NCBI GenBank assembly: GCA_025454395.1
Contig: JALOOM010000004.1
Location: 1-64,000, forward strand
Origin: Elainella sp. Prado103
GTDB lineage: Bacteria; Cyanobacteriota; Cyanobacteriia; Elainellales; Elainellaceae
Direction: 5' to 3'
DNA length: 64,000 nt
Below the pieces are notes generated by a model. It was not told the origin of the DNA and did not search any database. It worked only from the letters and a program-made list of their open reading frames with translations. Within the stretch, counting starts at the first letter, position 1. Every line of letters begins with the position of its first letter. The position numbers and the translations under genes are program-made. Below, in pieces: positions 40,747 to 50,277 of the stretch.

Positions 40747-41445
40747 ATGTCGCACTCTCTATCTTCCCCCAATTTGACGGCTGAGTTTTGGCAAGGTCGC
40801 TATCAAGAAGGCACCGATCGCTGGGATTTGGGGCAACCGGCTCCCCCGTTTGTCAGCTTACTCACTGCCGATCAGGCTCCTGCACCCGGATCCATGGCTG
40901 TTTTGGGTTCAGGTCGAGGACATGATGCATTGCTATTTGCAGCGCATGGTTTTGCGGTAACGGGGTTTGACTTTGCGCCTTTTGCAATCGAAACTGCCAC
41001 CCAAGCGGCCCAACAACGGGGTTTACCTGCTCAATTTCTCTGCCGAGACATTTTTACTCTGGCGGAAGAATTTTCCCATCAGTTTGACTATGTTTTAGAG
41101 CACACTTGTTTCTGTGCCATTCTGCCGGAACAACGGGCTGATTATGTACAGATGGTTCATCAGATCTTGCGGCCGGGGGGTGAATTGATTGCTTTATTCT
41201 GGGCCCATTCGCGCCCTGGAGGTCCCCCTTTTGGGGTGTCTTTGGCTGAAATTCGGCAATTGTTTGAAGGCAATGAAGGCAATGAAGGCAACGAAGGTCA
41301 TGAAGGCTGTGAACCCCGACAATTGATTGCCCCCCAGATAGATCCTCCAAGCAGAAAATTTGCTGTTATTGCCATGCAGGTGTCCGAGAATTCTGTTGAA
41401 AGTCGCCGTCATGAAGAATACTTGGTGCGATTACGAGCGGTCTAG
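40747..41445 (+). CDS. SAM-dependent methyltransferase (thiopurine methyltransferase-like)
   Basis: FWQGRYQEGTDRWDLGQPAPPF...VLGSGRGHDALLFAAHGFAVTGFDFAPFAIE; EGN tandem insert. Confidence 0.88.
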   Translation: MSHSLSSPNLTAEFWQGRYQEGTDRWDLGQPAPPFVSLLTADQAPAPGSMAVLGSGRGHDALLFAAHGFAVTGFDFAPFAIETATQAAQQRGLPAQFLCRDIFTLAEEFSHQFDYVLEHTCFCAILPEQRADYVQMVHQILRPGGELIALFWAHSRPGGPPFGVSLAEIRQLFEGNEGNEGNEGHEGCEPRQLIAPQIDPPSRKFAVIAMQVSENSVESRRHEEYLVRLRAV

Positions 41446-41607
41446 GAATTAGATTGTGAAGTTATCTTCTCTAGGATCGATCGCCAGGTGTGAAATCGGT
41501 AAAGCCGTTGCTTTTCTGCGTAATCGGGCATTCTAGAGCCGTAGATCAGATTAGCCGATCGAGTCAGTGTGATCGGTGGTCACGACTCGTAATCTGTTGA
41601 GAAAACT

Positions 41608-41946
41608 ATGAAGACTATTGCTGCATTTTTGTTGGCAACACTGCCGCTAGTGGGCTTAGGAGCGACTCTCGCGGTTCAACCGGTGCAAGCCCAATCCGAT
41701 CCGATGCAGATTGCCTATGCTGAATATGCCACCTTGGTCAGTCAGGACGGCAACTCACCAATCAACGTGCGAGATGGGGCGAGTACGCGATCCTATGCGC
41801 GCCATATTGGCTATGGGGGCGATCGGGTTGAAGTCCTCGATCGGACGGTGGGAGATGATGGCTACATGTGGTATTTCGTCCGGTTTACCGTTTCCAACGC
41901 GACTGGTTGGGTACGCGGCGACTTTGTCTGGCTCGATAGCGAGTAG
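41608..41946 (+). CDS. Secreted SH3-like domain protein
   Basis: Signal peptide then SH3 core INVRDGASTRSYARHIGYGGDRVEVLDRTVGDDGYMWYFVRF..GWVRGDFV. Confidence 0.8.
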   Translation: MKTIAAFLLATLPLVGLGATLAVQPVQAQSDPMQIAYAEYATLVSQDGNSPINVRDGASTRSYARHIGYGGDRVEVLDRTVGDDGYMWYFVRFTVSNATGWVRGDFVWLDSE

Positions 41947-42103
41947 CTTGATAGCGAGTAGCTTGATAGCGAGCAGCTTGATCGATCGTTGAACAGCATG
42001 GACTTTTTGTCCCCAATCACTTTCTTACAACAACTCCCTTCCCAGACTGAACCAGTCAAATCCAAGAAGGGAGGCTATGCAAGATGGCAATACACGGTCA
42101 AGA

Positions 42104-42589
42104 TTACGACATGGATTGAATGATGTAATCAAAGTAGGGGGCAGCTTCGGCCGCATCTTCATCGGTCATTAATCCCAATGAAGCAGTCTTGAGACAGCGG
42201 ATCGACTCCACCATGCCTGGAACGGGTACACCCAAAGAGTTGTACATTTCTCGCACACCGATCAAACCGATTTTTTCGATCGGCTCTTTATCACCTGCCA
42301 GCACCCCATAGGAGATCAGCCGCAGATACCAGCCATAATCCCGCAAACACAGAGCACGCTGCTTGTCTCCATAGGCATTACCGCCTGGGGCAATAAAATC
42401 AGGACGCTTCTTCCACAATTCTTTGCTGGCTGCCTGCACAATTTTCTTTTCGTTATCTGCGAGTGTTGCAGCAATCCGCATCCGCTGTTCGCCTGTCTTT
42501 AAAAAGTTTTGAATGCTCTGCAACTCGCCACTGCTAGGGTAGCGGAGTTCTTCATCGGCATTGAGAATAACTTGGGTAACTACGCTCAT
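42104..42589 (-). CDS. apcD: Allophycocyanin alpha-B subunit
   Basis: [30 protein letters not shown]...[63 protein letters not shown]. Confidence 0.93.
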   Translation of the reverse strand: MSVVTQVILNADEELRYPSSGELQSIQNFLKTGEQRMRIAATLADNEKKIVQAASKELWKKRPDFIAPGGNAYGDKQRALCLRDYGWYLRLISYGVLAGDKEPIEKIGLIGVREMYNSLGVPVPGMVESIRCLKTASLGLMTDEDAAEAAPYFDYIIQSMS

Positions 42590-42787
42590 AATTTAAGGAG
42601 ATGTCTATTGCAGTGATTCAGCTATCGGTCGTATTTTAACGACTTTGGGGGACTCAAGAAAAGGGATTTCGATCTGATCGTAAGGGAAACCGCATAAATT
42701 CATAGATCAAACCGAATACTGGTGCTCTCCCAATCGGATCCCTAAACCACTTGAAAATTCGGGCATGGTTCTCAGGACTGCTCTGTT

Positions 42788-43315
42788 CTAGTCCTGCGCT
42801 TGAAGCTTAGAATCAGGCGCAGGCTTGAGATGGAGTAAATCTTTCAGGGCTGCCAAAAGCCTAATCCGCAAAGACAAAATCGCGTCTTGGCGATCGATCA
42901 CAAACTCCCACTGAACCTTGACGGTAAATAAGGGCATCTGTACCTGTCCCACGACATTGACTTGGCGATTCCCCGCCGGGAAGGTCTGGGCAGTCACCTG
43001 CCGAGGTAAAGCCTGCATTCCTTGCGCTTCCCGATCGAGATAGGCAGCAATGCTAGATGGACTGACGATGGGAGCCTCAAACGGAGGCAATAAGCGTCCG
43101 GTCTCGGCAAATAATCCGGCTGCTTGGGCAAAATTGGCTGCGTTAAAACTTGTGAAGTAAGCCTGCACCACAGGCTCACCCAGCTCACTACCCCAACCTT
43201 CTGTCATTTCATCCGTCATTTCAGAGGATGCCTGCGATCCTGTCTCAGGGTGAAAGGGCTGGCTGGGGGCGATCGGATTAGAATTAGGCAACAGTGGAGG
43301 TTTAATGTCAGTCAC
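42788..43315 (-). CDS. NTF2-like protein resembling OCP C-terminal domain homologue (CTDH)
   Basis: AYFTSFNAANFAQAAGLFAETGRLLPPFEAPIVSPSSIAAYLDREAQGM...VVGQVQMPLFTVKVQWEFVID; GTG start at 43315 with GAGGAGGT RBS (track ORF over-extends to 43501). Confidence 0.7.
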   Translation of the reverse strand: MTDIKPPLLPNSNPIAPSQPFHPETGSQASSEMTDEMTEGWGSELGEPVVQAYFTSFNAANFAQAAGLFAETGRLLPPFEAPIVSPSSIAAYLDREAQGMQALPRQVTAQTFPAGNRQVNVVGQVQMPLFTVKVQWEFVIDRQDAILSLRIRLLAALKDLLHLKPAPDSKLQAQD

Positions 43316-43853
43316 GCTTGGGCACCTCCTCATCAACCACATTGAATTTGCTCCTTTTGACCTTACCGAGACATGGAGCAGTTGGCTTCCTTCCCTGGAG
43401 AGAATTCTATGACTTGGCAGCATTAATATCTTTTGTCTGTATCTTTCTGTCTGCCTCCTCAGCATATAGATCAGCAATAGAATCGATCGAATAAATTGCA
43501 TACTGTATACAGTGCATCATTCATGATAATTCAGGGCATACTATCCACATCCCTTCGGATAGGGGAGAGCAGCCTCCTGGCAGAAATGCTGGGGGGCTTC
43601 ATCTTGGGAGGCATACCTAGGCATACCTGTTCTGAAAGCAGGCACTCCCAGCAGCAGGCGCTCCAAAAGTGATCGGCAGGTAAATCCCCCGATCGCCATC
43701 TGGAGAATCTATAATTCTTAAGGACTTGTTGTCATTCATTGCGAATGACTTGCAAAATTTTGATTAAATGGCCGGTTCAAGTCAGGACTGCCAAAGTCGC
43801 CGGTTTCAATTTTCTGAACCAAGCAATCCCTGCTACGCAATCTTACGCAAACT

Positions 43854-45233
43854 ATGGCTGATTCTCCCCGTCGCTACCACATTACGACCTTCGGCTGCCA
43901 GATGAATAAGGCCGATTCTGAACGGATGGCTGGCATCCTGGAAGGTATGGGATTTCAGTGGGCAGAAACCCCAGAAGAAGCCTCGTTAGTCTTGTACAAC
44001 ACTTGCACGATCCGGGACAACGCCGAGCAGAAGGTGTACTCCTATCTGGGACGGCAGGCTAAACGAAAGCATGAACAGCCGGATCTAACCTTGGTCGTTG
44101 CAGGTTGCGTCGCGCAGCAGGAAGGTGAATTATTGTTGCGGCGGGTGCCTGAACTCGATCTGGTGATGGGACCACAACATGCCAATCGGTTACAGGATTT
44201 GTTGGAGCAAGTATTTGCTGGCAATCAGGTTGTGGCAACCGATCCAGTGCATATTTTTGAAGACATTACTAAGCCTCGGCGGGATAGCCAGGTGACAGCC
44301 TGGGTGAATGTAATTTATGGCTGCAATGAACGCTGTACCTACTGTGTGGTGCCCAATGTGCGGGGTGTAGAGCAGTCCAGAACCCCAGAAGCCATTCGGG
44401 CCGAAATGGAGGAATTGGGGCGACAAGGGTTTAAAGAAGTTACCCTGCTGGGGCAAAACATTGATGCCTATGGGCGCGATCTACCCGGAGTGACGGCGGC
44501 GGGTCGCCACCAACACACCCTGACCGATCTACTCTATTACGTCCATGATGTACCGGGGATTGAACGGATTCGCTTTGCCACAAGCCATCCGCGCTACTTT
44601 ACTGAGCGGCTGATCCGAGCCTGTGCCGAGTTACCCAAAGTCTGTGAGCATTTTCACATTCCTTTCCAGTCAGGCGACAATGAGGTGCTGAAAGCGATGG
44701 CGCGGGGCTATACCCGTGAGCGATATTTGCGGATTATTGATCAAATTCGCAGTTACATGCCAGATGCTGCCATTAGTGCTGATGCGATCGTCGGGTTTCC
44801 AGGCGAAACAGAGTCCCAATTTGAAAATACCTTGCAACTGGTGGAACAGGTCGGGTTTGATCAGCTTAATACAGCCGCTTATTCGCCTCGCCCTGGCACC
44901 CCCGCCGCCCTCTGGGACAATCAGCTCAGCGAAACGGTGAAGGCCGATCGACTCCAGCGATTGAACCATTTGGTGGCAACCAAAGCAGCCGAGCGTTCGC
45001 AACGCTATTTAGGGCGCGTGGAAGCAGTCTTGGTGGAAGATCAAAACCCGAAAGATCCATTACAGGTGATGGGGCGGACAGGTGGCAATCGACTCACCTT
45101 CTTTACCGGCGATATTACGGAATTGAAAGGGCAAATTGTTCCCGTTCAGATTACCACCGTGCGGGCATTCAGTTTGACGGGCGATCGAGTCGATCAGCCT
45201 ACCCAGTTATCGGTGGCAGGAGTGGCATGTTAG
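43854..45233 (+). CDS. miaB: tRNA-2-methylthio-N6-dimethylallyladenosine synthase MiaB
   Basis: [32 protein letters not shown] (radical SAM CxxxCxxC), [14 protein letters not shown] domain. Confidence 0.96.
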   Translation: MADSPRRYHITTFGCQMNKADSERMAGILEGMGFQWAETPEEASLVLYNTCTIRDNAEQKVYSYLGRQAKRKHEQPDLTLVVAGCVAQQEGELLLRRVPELDLVMGPQHANRLQDLLEQVFAGNQVVATDPVHIFEDITKPRRDSQVTAWVNVIYGCNERCTYCVVPNVRGVEQSRTPEAIRAEMEELGRQGFKEVTLLGQNIDAYGRDLPGVTAAGRHQHTLTDLLYYVHDVPGIERIRFATSHPRYFTERLIRACAELPKVCEHFHIPFQSGDNEVLKAMARGYTRERYLRIIDQIRSYMPDAAISADAIVGFPGETESQFENTLQLVEQVGFDQLNTAAYSPRPGTPAALWDNQLSETVKADRLQRLNHLVATKAAERSQRYLGRVEAVLVEDQNPKDPLQVMGRTGGNRLTFFTGDITELKGQIVPVQITTVRAFSLTGDRVDQPTQLSVAGVAC

Positions 45234-45293
45234 ACTGCTTCTCAAGCCAAAACTGACAGACCAAAACCTTAAACACAGGGAAGCAAAACCGCA

Positions 45294-45584
45294 ATGATGA
45301 TTGCCTTGCTGATTGTGATTTTGGGACTCAGCCCCTCGCTGCTATCAATTTGGGTGATGCGCCAGGCAAATCAGAGAGCAGAAGCGCGATTACGATTGGC
45401 GATGGAAGCGATTACCCATCGACAACTGCCGCTCAACTTGCCAGCCGACTATCGCTATGTCGAAGGAATTGGCTATATGATGGGCGATCTCACCTGCCAA
45501 TTTAATGCCCGATCGAGCTATCTCCGCTGTGCCGTGAATCCAGCCGGACCCTGTGCCACCTGTCGGTATTATCAATCCCGCTGA
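45294..45584 (+). CDS. DUF6464-like small cyanobacterial protein
   Basis: YVEGIGYMMGDLTCQFNARSSYLRCAVNPAGPCATCRYYQ Cys-rich C-terminus. Confidence 0.6.
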   Translation: MMIALLIVILGLSPSLLSIWVMRQANQRAEARLRLAMEAITHRQLPLNLPADYRYVEGIGYMMGDLTCQFNARSSYLRCAVNPAGPCATCRYYQSR

Positions 45585-45643
45585 TGATTAGCCCGGACTG
45601 GTCTGTCATCATTTTCTATTTGCCGGTTTCTATTTGCCGGTTT

Positions 45644-46519
45644 CTATTTGTCGGTAACGCGCAGCCGCTGAGTCACCGCAGTAATGCCGTCGTAGCGAAC
45701 GATTACCGCTGAAATCCATCGATCGCCCGGTTGGTCAGGGGCTTCCCCCACTTTGAATAGCCCGCCAGAAGAGAGGAGTTCTAGTTCGATTGGGGCTGGG
45801 TTGAGGTAGTTATCAATGGCGATCGGTTCTTCAATCGCGGCTCCTAACAACAATCGATCGCCCAAGGGTTCATCCACGACAGCATCAAAATCGTAGGATT
45901 GACCGGGAGCGACCTGCTCAGGCAAGTTAAAGGTAACCGTTGGTGGGCGATCACCCGCTGCCAACTCACTTCGCTCACCTAAGATCTCCTGCTCCACAAT
46001 TTGATTATTCACCAACCGTTGCCGGGAAGTGATGGTTGCAACAAGGCTGAGATCGCGCCGTTCATCTGGGTAGTCTCCCTCGATTTGGGTGGTAGTCACC
46101 GTCACCACTCCATCCGGCTGCTGTTCCCAAGAATTCAACTGGGTTTGATACGTCAAATCAGGATAGCGCTGCCACAGTTCTCGCAGGGTTTGCTTTAAGG
46201 TGTCATAGGTGAGCCCATCTGGAGTCGTAAACTCCCGACTGTAAAAATCCATCACTGCTGCCAAATCACCTGCCGTTGCAGCTTGGTCAATTTGAGCCAC
46301 TTGAGCTTGCAACTCAGATTCCAGGTTGTCGGTTGGGATCTGCCCCATCACCTGACTAGCGCTGCTCAGCACTAATCCAAAAGAAAGGAAGGTAACGATG
46401 CTCCAACGCGATCGAGCGGTTGCTCGTCTAGCAGGTTGCGATCGGTAGGGAGATAACGGGCAGCCAAATAGCCGCAGAAGTTGAGCCGATTGGCGACAGG
46501 CAAGCAATAAAGTCAACAT
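45644..46519 (-). CDS. Exported NTF2-like hypothetical protein
   Basis: Signal-like N-terminus; AAVMDFYSREFTTPDGLTYDTLKQTLRELWQRYPDLTYQTQLNSWE. Confidence 0.55.
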   Translation of the reverse strand: MLTLLLACRQSAQLLRLFGCPLSPYRSQPARRATARSRWSIVTFLSFGLVLSSASQVMGQIPTDNLESELQAQVAQIDQAATAGDLAAVMDFYSREFTTPDGLTYDTLKQTLRELWQRYPDLTYQTQLNSWEQQPDGVVTVTTTQIEGDYPDERRDLSLVATITSRQRLVNNQIVEQEILGERSELAAGDRPPTVTFNLPEQVAPGQSYDFDAVVDEPLGDRLLLGAAIEEPIAIDNYLNPAPIELELLSSGGLFKVGEAPDQPGDRWISAVIVRYDGITAVTQRLRVTDK

Positions 46520-46736
46520 TGGGAATTTAATAGGGAGCAGGAAATCAAACGGCGTAGGCTCGCCAAAATTGCGCTAAATTAGTATCTCATGATTGCCGCT
46601 GCTGCAAAATTGCACTGAGATTGCGATGATACAGGTGATTAGCAGTGGTACAGGTGATTATAGGTGAATCTTTTCAGTTTTGGCTGATCGGGTCTGTTCG
46701 ATTGGAGAGACCTAAACTGGATTAGAGTCAAGATGA

Positions 46737-47888
46737 ATGGAGCGTGAATCTGTGGCTACCGTTTTGTCGGCTTCGAGTGTTTCTGCCAACCTGAATTCGC
46801 CCAAACTGCTGGTGGCTGCCAGTGGCACCGGGGGGCATGTATTTCCGGCAGTGGCAACGGCTGAACAGTTATCCCACTATCAGATTGAGTGGTTAGGGGT
46901 GCCCGATCGATTAGAAACTCAGCTCGTTCCCAGTCATTATCCCTTGCATACTATTTCGGTTACCGGCTTCCAGTCGCGTTTGGGGCTCAACACCCTCAAA
47001 GTGTTGGGGCAATTTTTGCGGTCGATTTTCACCGTCCGGCGATTATTGCAGCGGGGTGGCTTTCAAGGAGTATTCACTACGGGTGGCTATATTGCTGCTC
47101 CAGCCGTCATTGCCGCTCGCTCCTTAGGGCTGCCCATCATTTTGCATGAATCGAATGCGCTGCCCGGTAAAGTCACCCGTTGGTTGAGCCCTTGGTGTTC
47201 CGTGGTGGCGATCGGCTTTGCTGAGGCAGCCCAGTATCTGGGAAAAGCCAAAACTACCTGGGTTGGCACCCCTGTTCGATCGCAATTCCGGGCGCTGGCT
47301 GAGGCCGATTCGATCGATCGATCCGAGCATTTGCCCGATTTGCCGATTCCCGATGGTGCTCCGCTGATCGTGGTCGTGGGAGGCAGCCAAGGCGCAGTGG
47401 CTGTCAACCAATTGGTGCGGCAAGCAGCTCCAGCCTGGTTTGAGTCCGGGGTATGGGTGGTGCATCTGACGGGTGAGAACGATCCAGCAGCCAAAACCCT
47501 GATCCATCCTCAATATGTTGCATTGCCTTTCTATCACAATATGGCGGGGTTGCTCCAGCGGGCGACCTTAGCGGTGAGTCGAGCCGGGGCGGGTACCTTA
47601 ACCGAGTTAGCCATGAGTGGTACGCCAGCTATTTTGATTCCATATCCGTTCGCGGCGGAAGATCACCAGACGTTTAATGCAAAAGTCTTTGAAGCCGCCG
47701 GAGCAGCGCTACTGGAGCAACAGGCTCACTTGACTGCGGCTCAACTACAACAGCAAGTGCTAAACCTTTTGCAATCTCCCGATCGATTGCAGCAAATGTC
47801 TCAGGCAGCCAAACAACTGGCGATCGTAGACAGTGCCGAAAAATTAGCTCATCTTGTGCAGCAGTGGATCGAACATCAATCGCACTAG
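46737..47888 (+). CDS. murG: UDP-N-acetylglucosamine--N-acetylmuramyl-(pentapeptide) pyrophosphoryl-undecaprenol GlcNAc transferase
   Basis: LLVAASGTGGHVFPAVATAEQL, HESNALPGKVTRWLSPW, VVGGSQGAVAVN, SRAGAGTLTELAMSGTPAILIPYPFAAEDHQTFNA. Confidence 0.96.
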   Translation: MERESVATVLSASSVSANLNSPKLLVAASGTGGHVFPAVATAEQLSHYQIEWLGVPDRLETQLVPSHYPLHTISVTGFQSRLGLNTLKVLGQFLRSIFTVRRLLQRGGFQGVFTTGGYIAAPAVIAARSLGLPIILHESNALPGKVTRWLSPWCSVVAIGFAEAAQYLGKAKTTWVGTPVRSQFRALAEADSIDRSEHLPDLPIPDGAPLIVVVGGSQGAVAVNQLVRQAAPAWFESGVWVVHLTGENDPAAKTLIHPQYVALPFYHNMAGLLQRATLAVSRAGAGTLTELAMSGTPAILIPYPFAAEDHQTFNAKVFEAAGAALLEQQAHLTAAQLQQQVLNLLQSPDRLQQMSQAAKQLAIVDSAEKLAHLVQQWIEHQSH

Positions 47889-48422
47889 ACGAGCCCTAAA
47901 TTGGTCTTTCGGGTTAATTTTGGGTTGCTTTGGGTTAATTTCAGGTTGCCTTTGGGTTAACTACAACGCCCAGCTACCTACGCCCAGCTACCTAATTTGA
48001 TCTCGATGTTTGATCTCGACTGCATGGTGATTTGATTCGACCGAATTGCCACAGTTTGATTGTGAGTTCATTGCGACTCATGCGACTAAAGATTGTAAGG
48101 GGAAATGCAGTGAGGGCAGGTGTGTAAAGAATAGTAGCGCGATCGTACTCTTTAACAAGACATGCTCCTATGATCGAAGTATGAGGTTCAGCTCCACCCA
48201 TTCCTCAATTTGCAAGCTAGCGGTGGGTTTTGTGAGGGTTGTATCTCCAACGAACGCTTCTAGATTTTCTCTAAACAGCTCAATGATCTCGTCAGAGTTG
48301 GTTTGCACCGCATAAAAGTTTCTTAATTTAGCTCATAGCTAATTGGGTTAATTTAGTTCAAATTAAGCTGTTGCACTCTAGAAGATGTCGCTTTCCTCAT
48401 TCTCTTCTTCGAGGTCAGTGTT

Positions 48423-48602
48423 ATGAATATTCTCAGAATGGTCGGTGATGCCATCCGCTATTTGTCAGATGGCGCTACAGCCCTCTTTAGCCCCAATCGA
48501 GATGAATATCCGAATATTGGTGTTCAACCTTTCAGTGGCGATCCTTATTCTCAGTGGGTTTCAGATTCCGACAGTATAGATAAGCCAGAAAAAGCAAAAT
48601 AA
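48423..48602 (+). CDS. Small ORF (59 aa) not in ORF track; possible conserved cyanobacterial small protein
   Basis: MNILRMVGDAIRYLSDGATALFSPNRDEYPNIGVQPFSGDPYSQWVSDSDSIDKPEKAK; amphipathic N-terminus and YPxxGVQPFxGDPY motif. Confidence 0.5.
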   Translation: MNILRMVGDAIRYLSDGATALFSPNRDEYPNIGVQPFSGDPYSQWVSDSDSIDKPEKAK

Positions 48603-48659
48603 CCGAAGTGATCGCGATCAGAGGATGAACTTTACAGCGTCCAAATCGTAGCAATGGAG

Positions 48660-48745
48660 ATTCGCAGTAGATTCACAGCGACAGTAGATTCACAGCAACA
48701 ATAGATTCACAGCAACAATAGATTCACAGCAACAATAGATTCACG
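48660..48745. repeat. 17-bp tandem array (AGATTCACAGCAACAAT)n, ~5 units
   Basis: Direct reading; noncoding. Confidence 0.93.
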
Positions 48746-48903
48746 GTAATAGATCTAATACCAGTTTTTTGCGAAGTTGCATAGAATCAATCTGGTCAGG
48801 CAAGGGACTGAAACTTCTGGTTCAGTGCGTCTTTATAGAGAACTGGTATAACAGCAAATCATGGGGGATTAATCGGTGATTGGCAACAATCTCCAGTTAA
48901 TCC

Positions 48904-49070
48904 CTGATTGACTGACAAATCTTTTTCCCTCATCCCTCAATCCCTTCTCCGGGGCGAAGGGACTTCCAATCCAATCCTGGTTCGAAAGCCCCCCACCTGC
49001 TCTGGGAGAGGGGTTGGGGTGTCGCTTACTTCTGCGCAGCAGTGGGCAGTTTGAGTTTTGTCAGTCAATC
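48904..49070. mobile_element. Copy 3 of fold-back MITE-like repeat, TIR GATTGACTGAC / GTCAGTCAATC
   Basis: Perfect 11-bp TIR; internal imperfect complementarity CCCTCATCCCTCAATCCCTTCTCC vs GGGAGAGGGGTTGGGGTG. Confidence 0.85.
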
Positions 49071-49446
49071 TCCAATGAATCCAATCTGTTGAACAACATC
49101 CAATCGTTGAACAACTAAAGACAACAAAGTTTCATTGAAATAACAGATTCAGTATTGACCTGGTTCAGGAAATAAAATGCTAGATCTGTTTTTTTAATGC
49201 TTTTTGATGCTATTGGCTAATCTTTTGAGTGCTCCATTAGCAAGTCAAAATGAGTGAAAATGAGCGAATATGTAATATTCAGCATCGATCGCTTGAAGAA
49301 AAAATCGAAAACTTGATAATTTGAAACTTAAATGTGATCAAGATCCGTTTAGGAAGTTACAAATGGAGAATTGAGGCTAGAAGAGATTGAAATGGAAAGC
49401 AAATGTTGAGATTAAAAGAAGAATATCTATAAAAAGTTAAGCTAAT

Positions 49447-49728
49447 TTAATGTTGCGGCAAGGGATGATGTTGAGAACGATTAAGCTTCTTCCATTGTTC
49501 TAACCAAACTACTTTGTTGTGATGACTCTGACGCACGATCTTCCAACCTGCCTGTTCAAGTTGAGCAGGACTGGCCGTTGTCACCATTTCATAGCGTGGG
49601 CAATAAATTACAACCATCTGAGGATTGCTTAGGGTCACATAGCAAGGGCCCCAATCCCGCCCTTCACATTCAACTCGTTGTCCTTCTTCCCATTGCATGG
49701 AACTCACCTTCAACTCTGCCACTTTCAC
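49447..49728 (-). CDS. Conserved cyanobacterial hypothetical protein
   Basis: 93 aa; MKVAELKVSSMQWEEGQRVECEGRDWGPCYVTLSNPQMVVIYCPRYEMVTTASPAQLEQAGW. Confidence 0.5.
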   Translation of the reverse strand: MKVAELKVSSMQWEEGQRVECEGRDWGPCYVTLSNPQMVVIYCPRYEMVTTASPAQLEQAGWKIVRQSHHNKVVWLEQWKKLNRSQHHPLPQH

Positions 49729-50277
49729 TATAATAATGTCTGTTGCTAGATGGCCTTCCTCCTACTATCTCAACCATCCAGGTGATAGGGGAACATAATC
49801 TTCTTCTATCATCGCAAAAACTGGAGAAGATCGAAATCCGGATTTCAAGATACGCTCAAATTCAATAACGCTGAACAAATGCAGTAGCCGCGACATCAGC
49901 CGCGACCTCACAGCGCATCATAAACCAGGCATGTAATTTTGATAAGCCGAGACTATAACCTTTAGATTTTCTTTGGTTTTTCAGTCATTTCCAGGCTTTG
50001 ATTGGGGAGGAGGCAATGTGGCAGGATCAATGATCGCCGCTGAATACGATCGCCGCTGAATGCGGAAATGGAGGTTCTCAACCTCAAACTTGATCAGGCA
50101 ATGCAGAAACTGCCAGTTGATTCAACCGGAAAGTTGCTGAGATAAGTGAGAGAACTGGAGCAGTGAGGTGAATGAGGAGGCAGATTGAGGGTGCCGCCAA
50201 GTGAGTTCAGTGAATTCCACCAGACGGGCTGATCGACCTTGTCAGATTGATTGATCCGATCAGATTGATTGATCCGA

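Noticed and set aside
42788-43501. 237-aa start for the CTDH-like protein
   Set aside because: N-terminal ~60 aa look noncoding; GTG at 43315 with a strong GAGGAGGT RBS fits better
47992-48315. Overlapping hypothetical ORFs 47992-48201 (-) and 48046-48315 (+)
   Set aside because: Mutually antisense, poor protein-like composition, no recognisable motif or start context
48660-48745. Possible CRISPR array (17-bp repeats)
   Set aside because: Units are contiguous without spacers and no cas genes are present; simple tandem repeat
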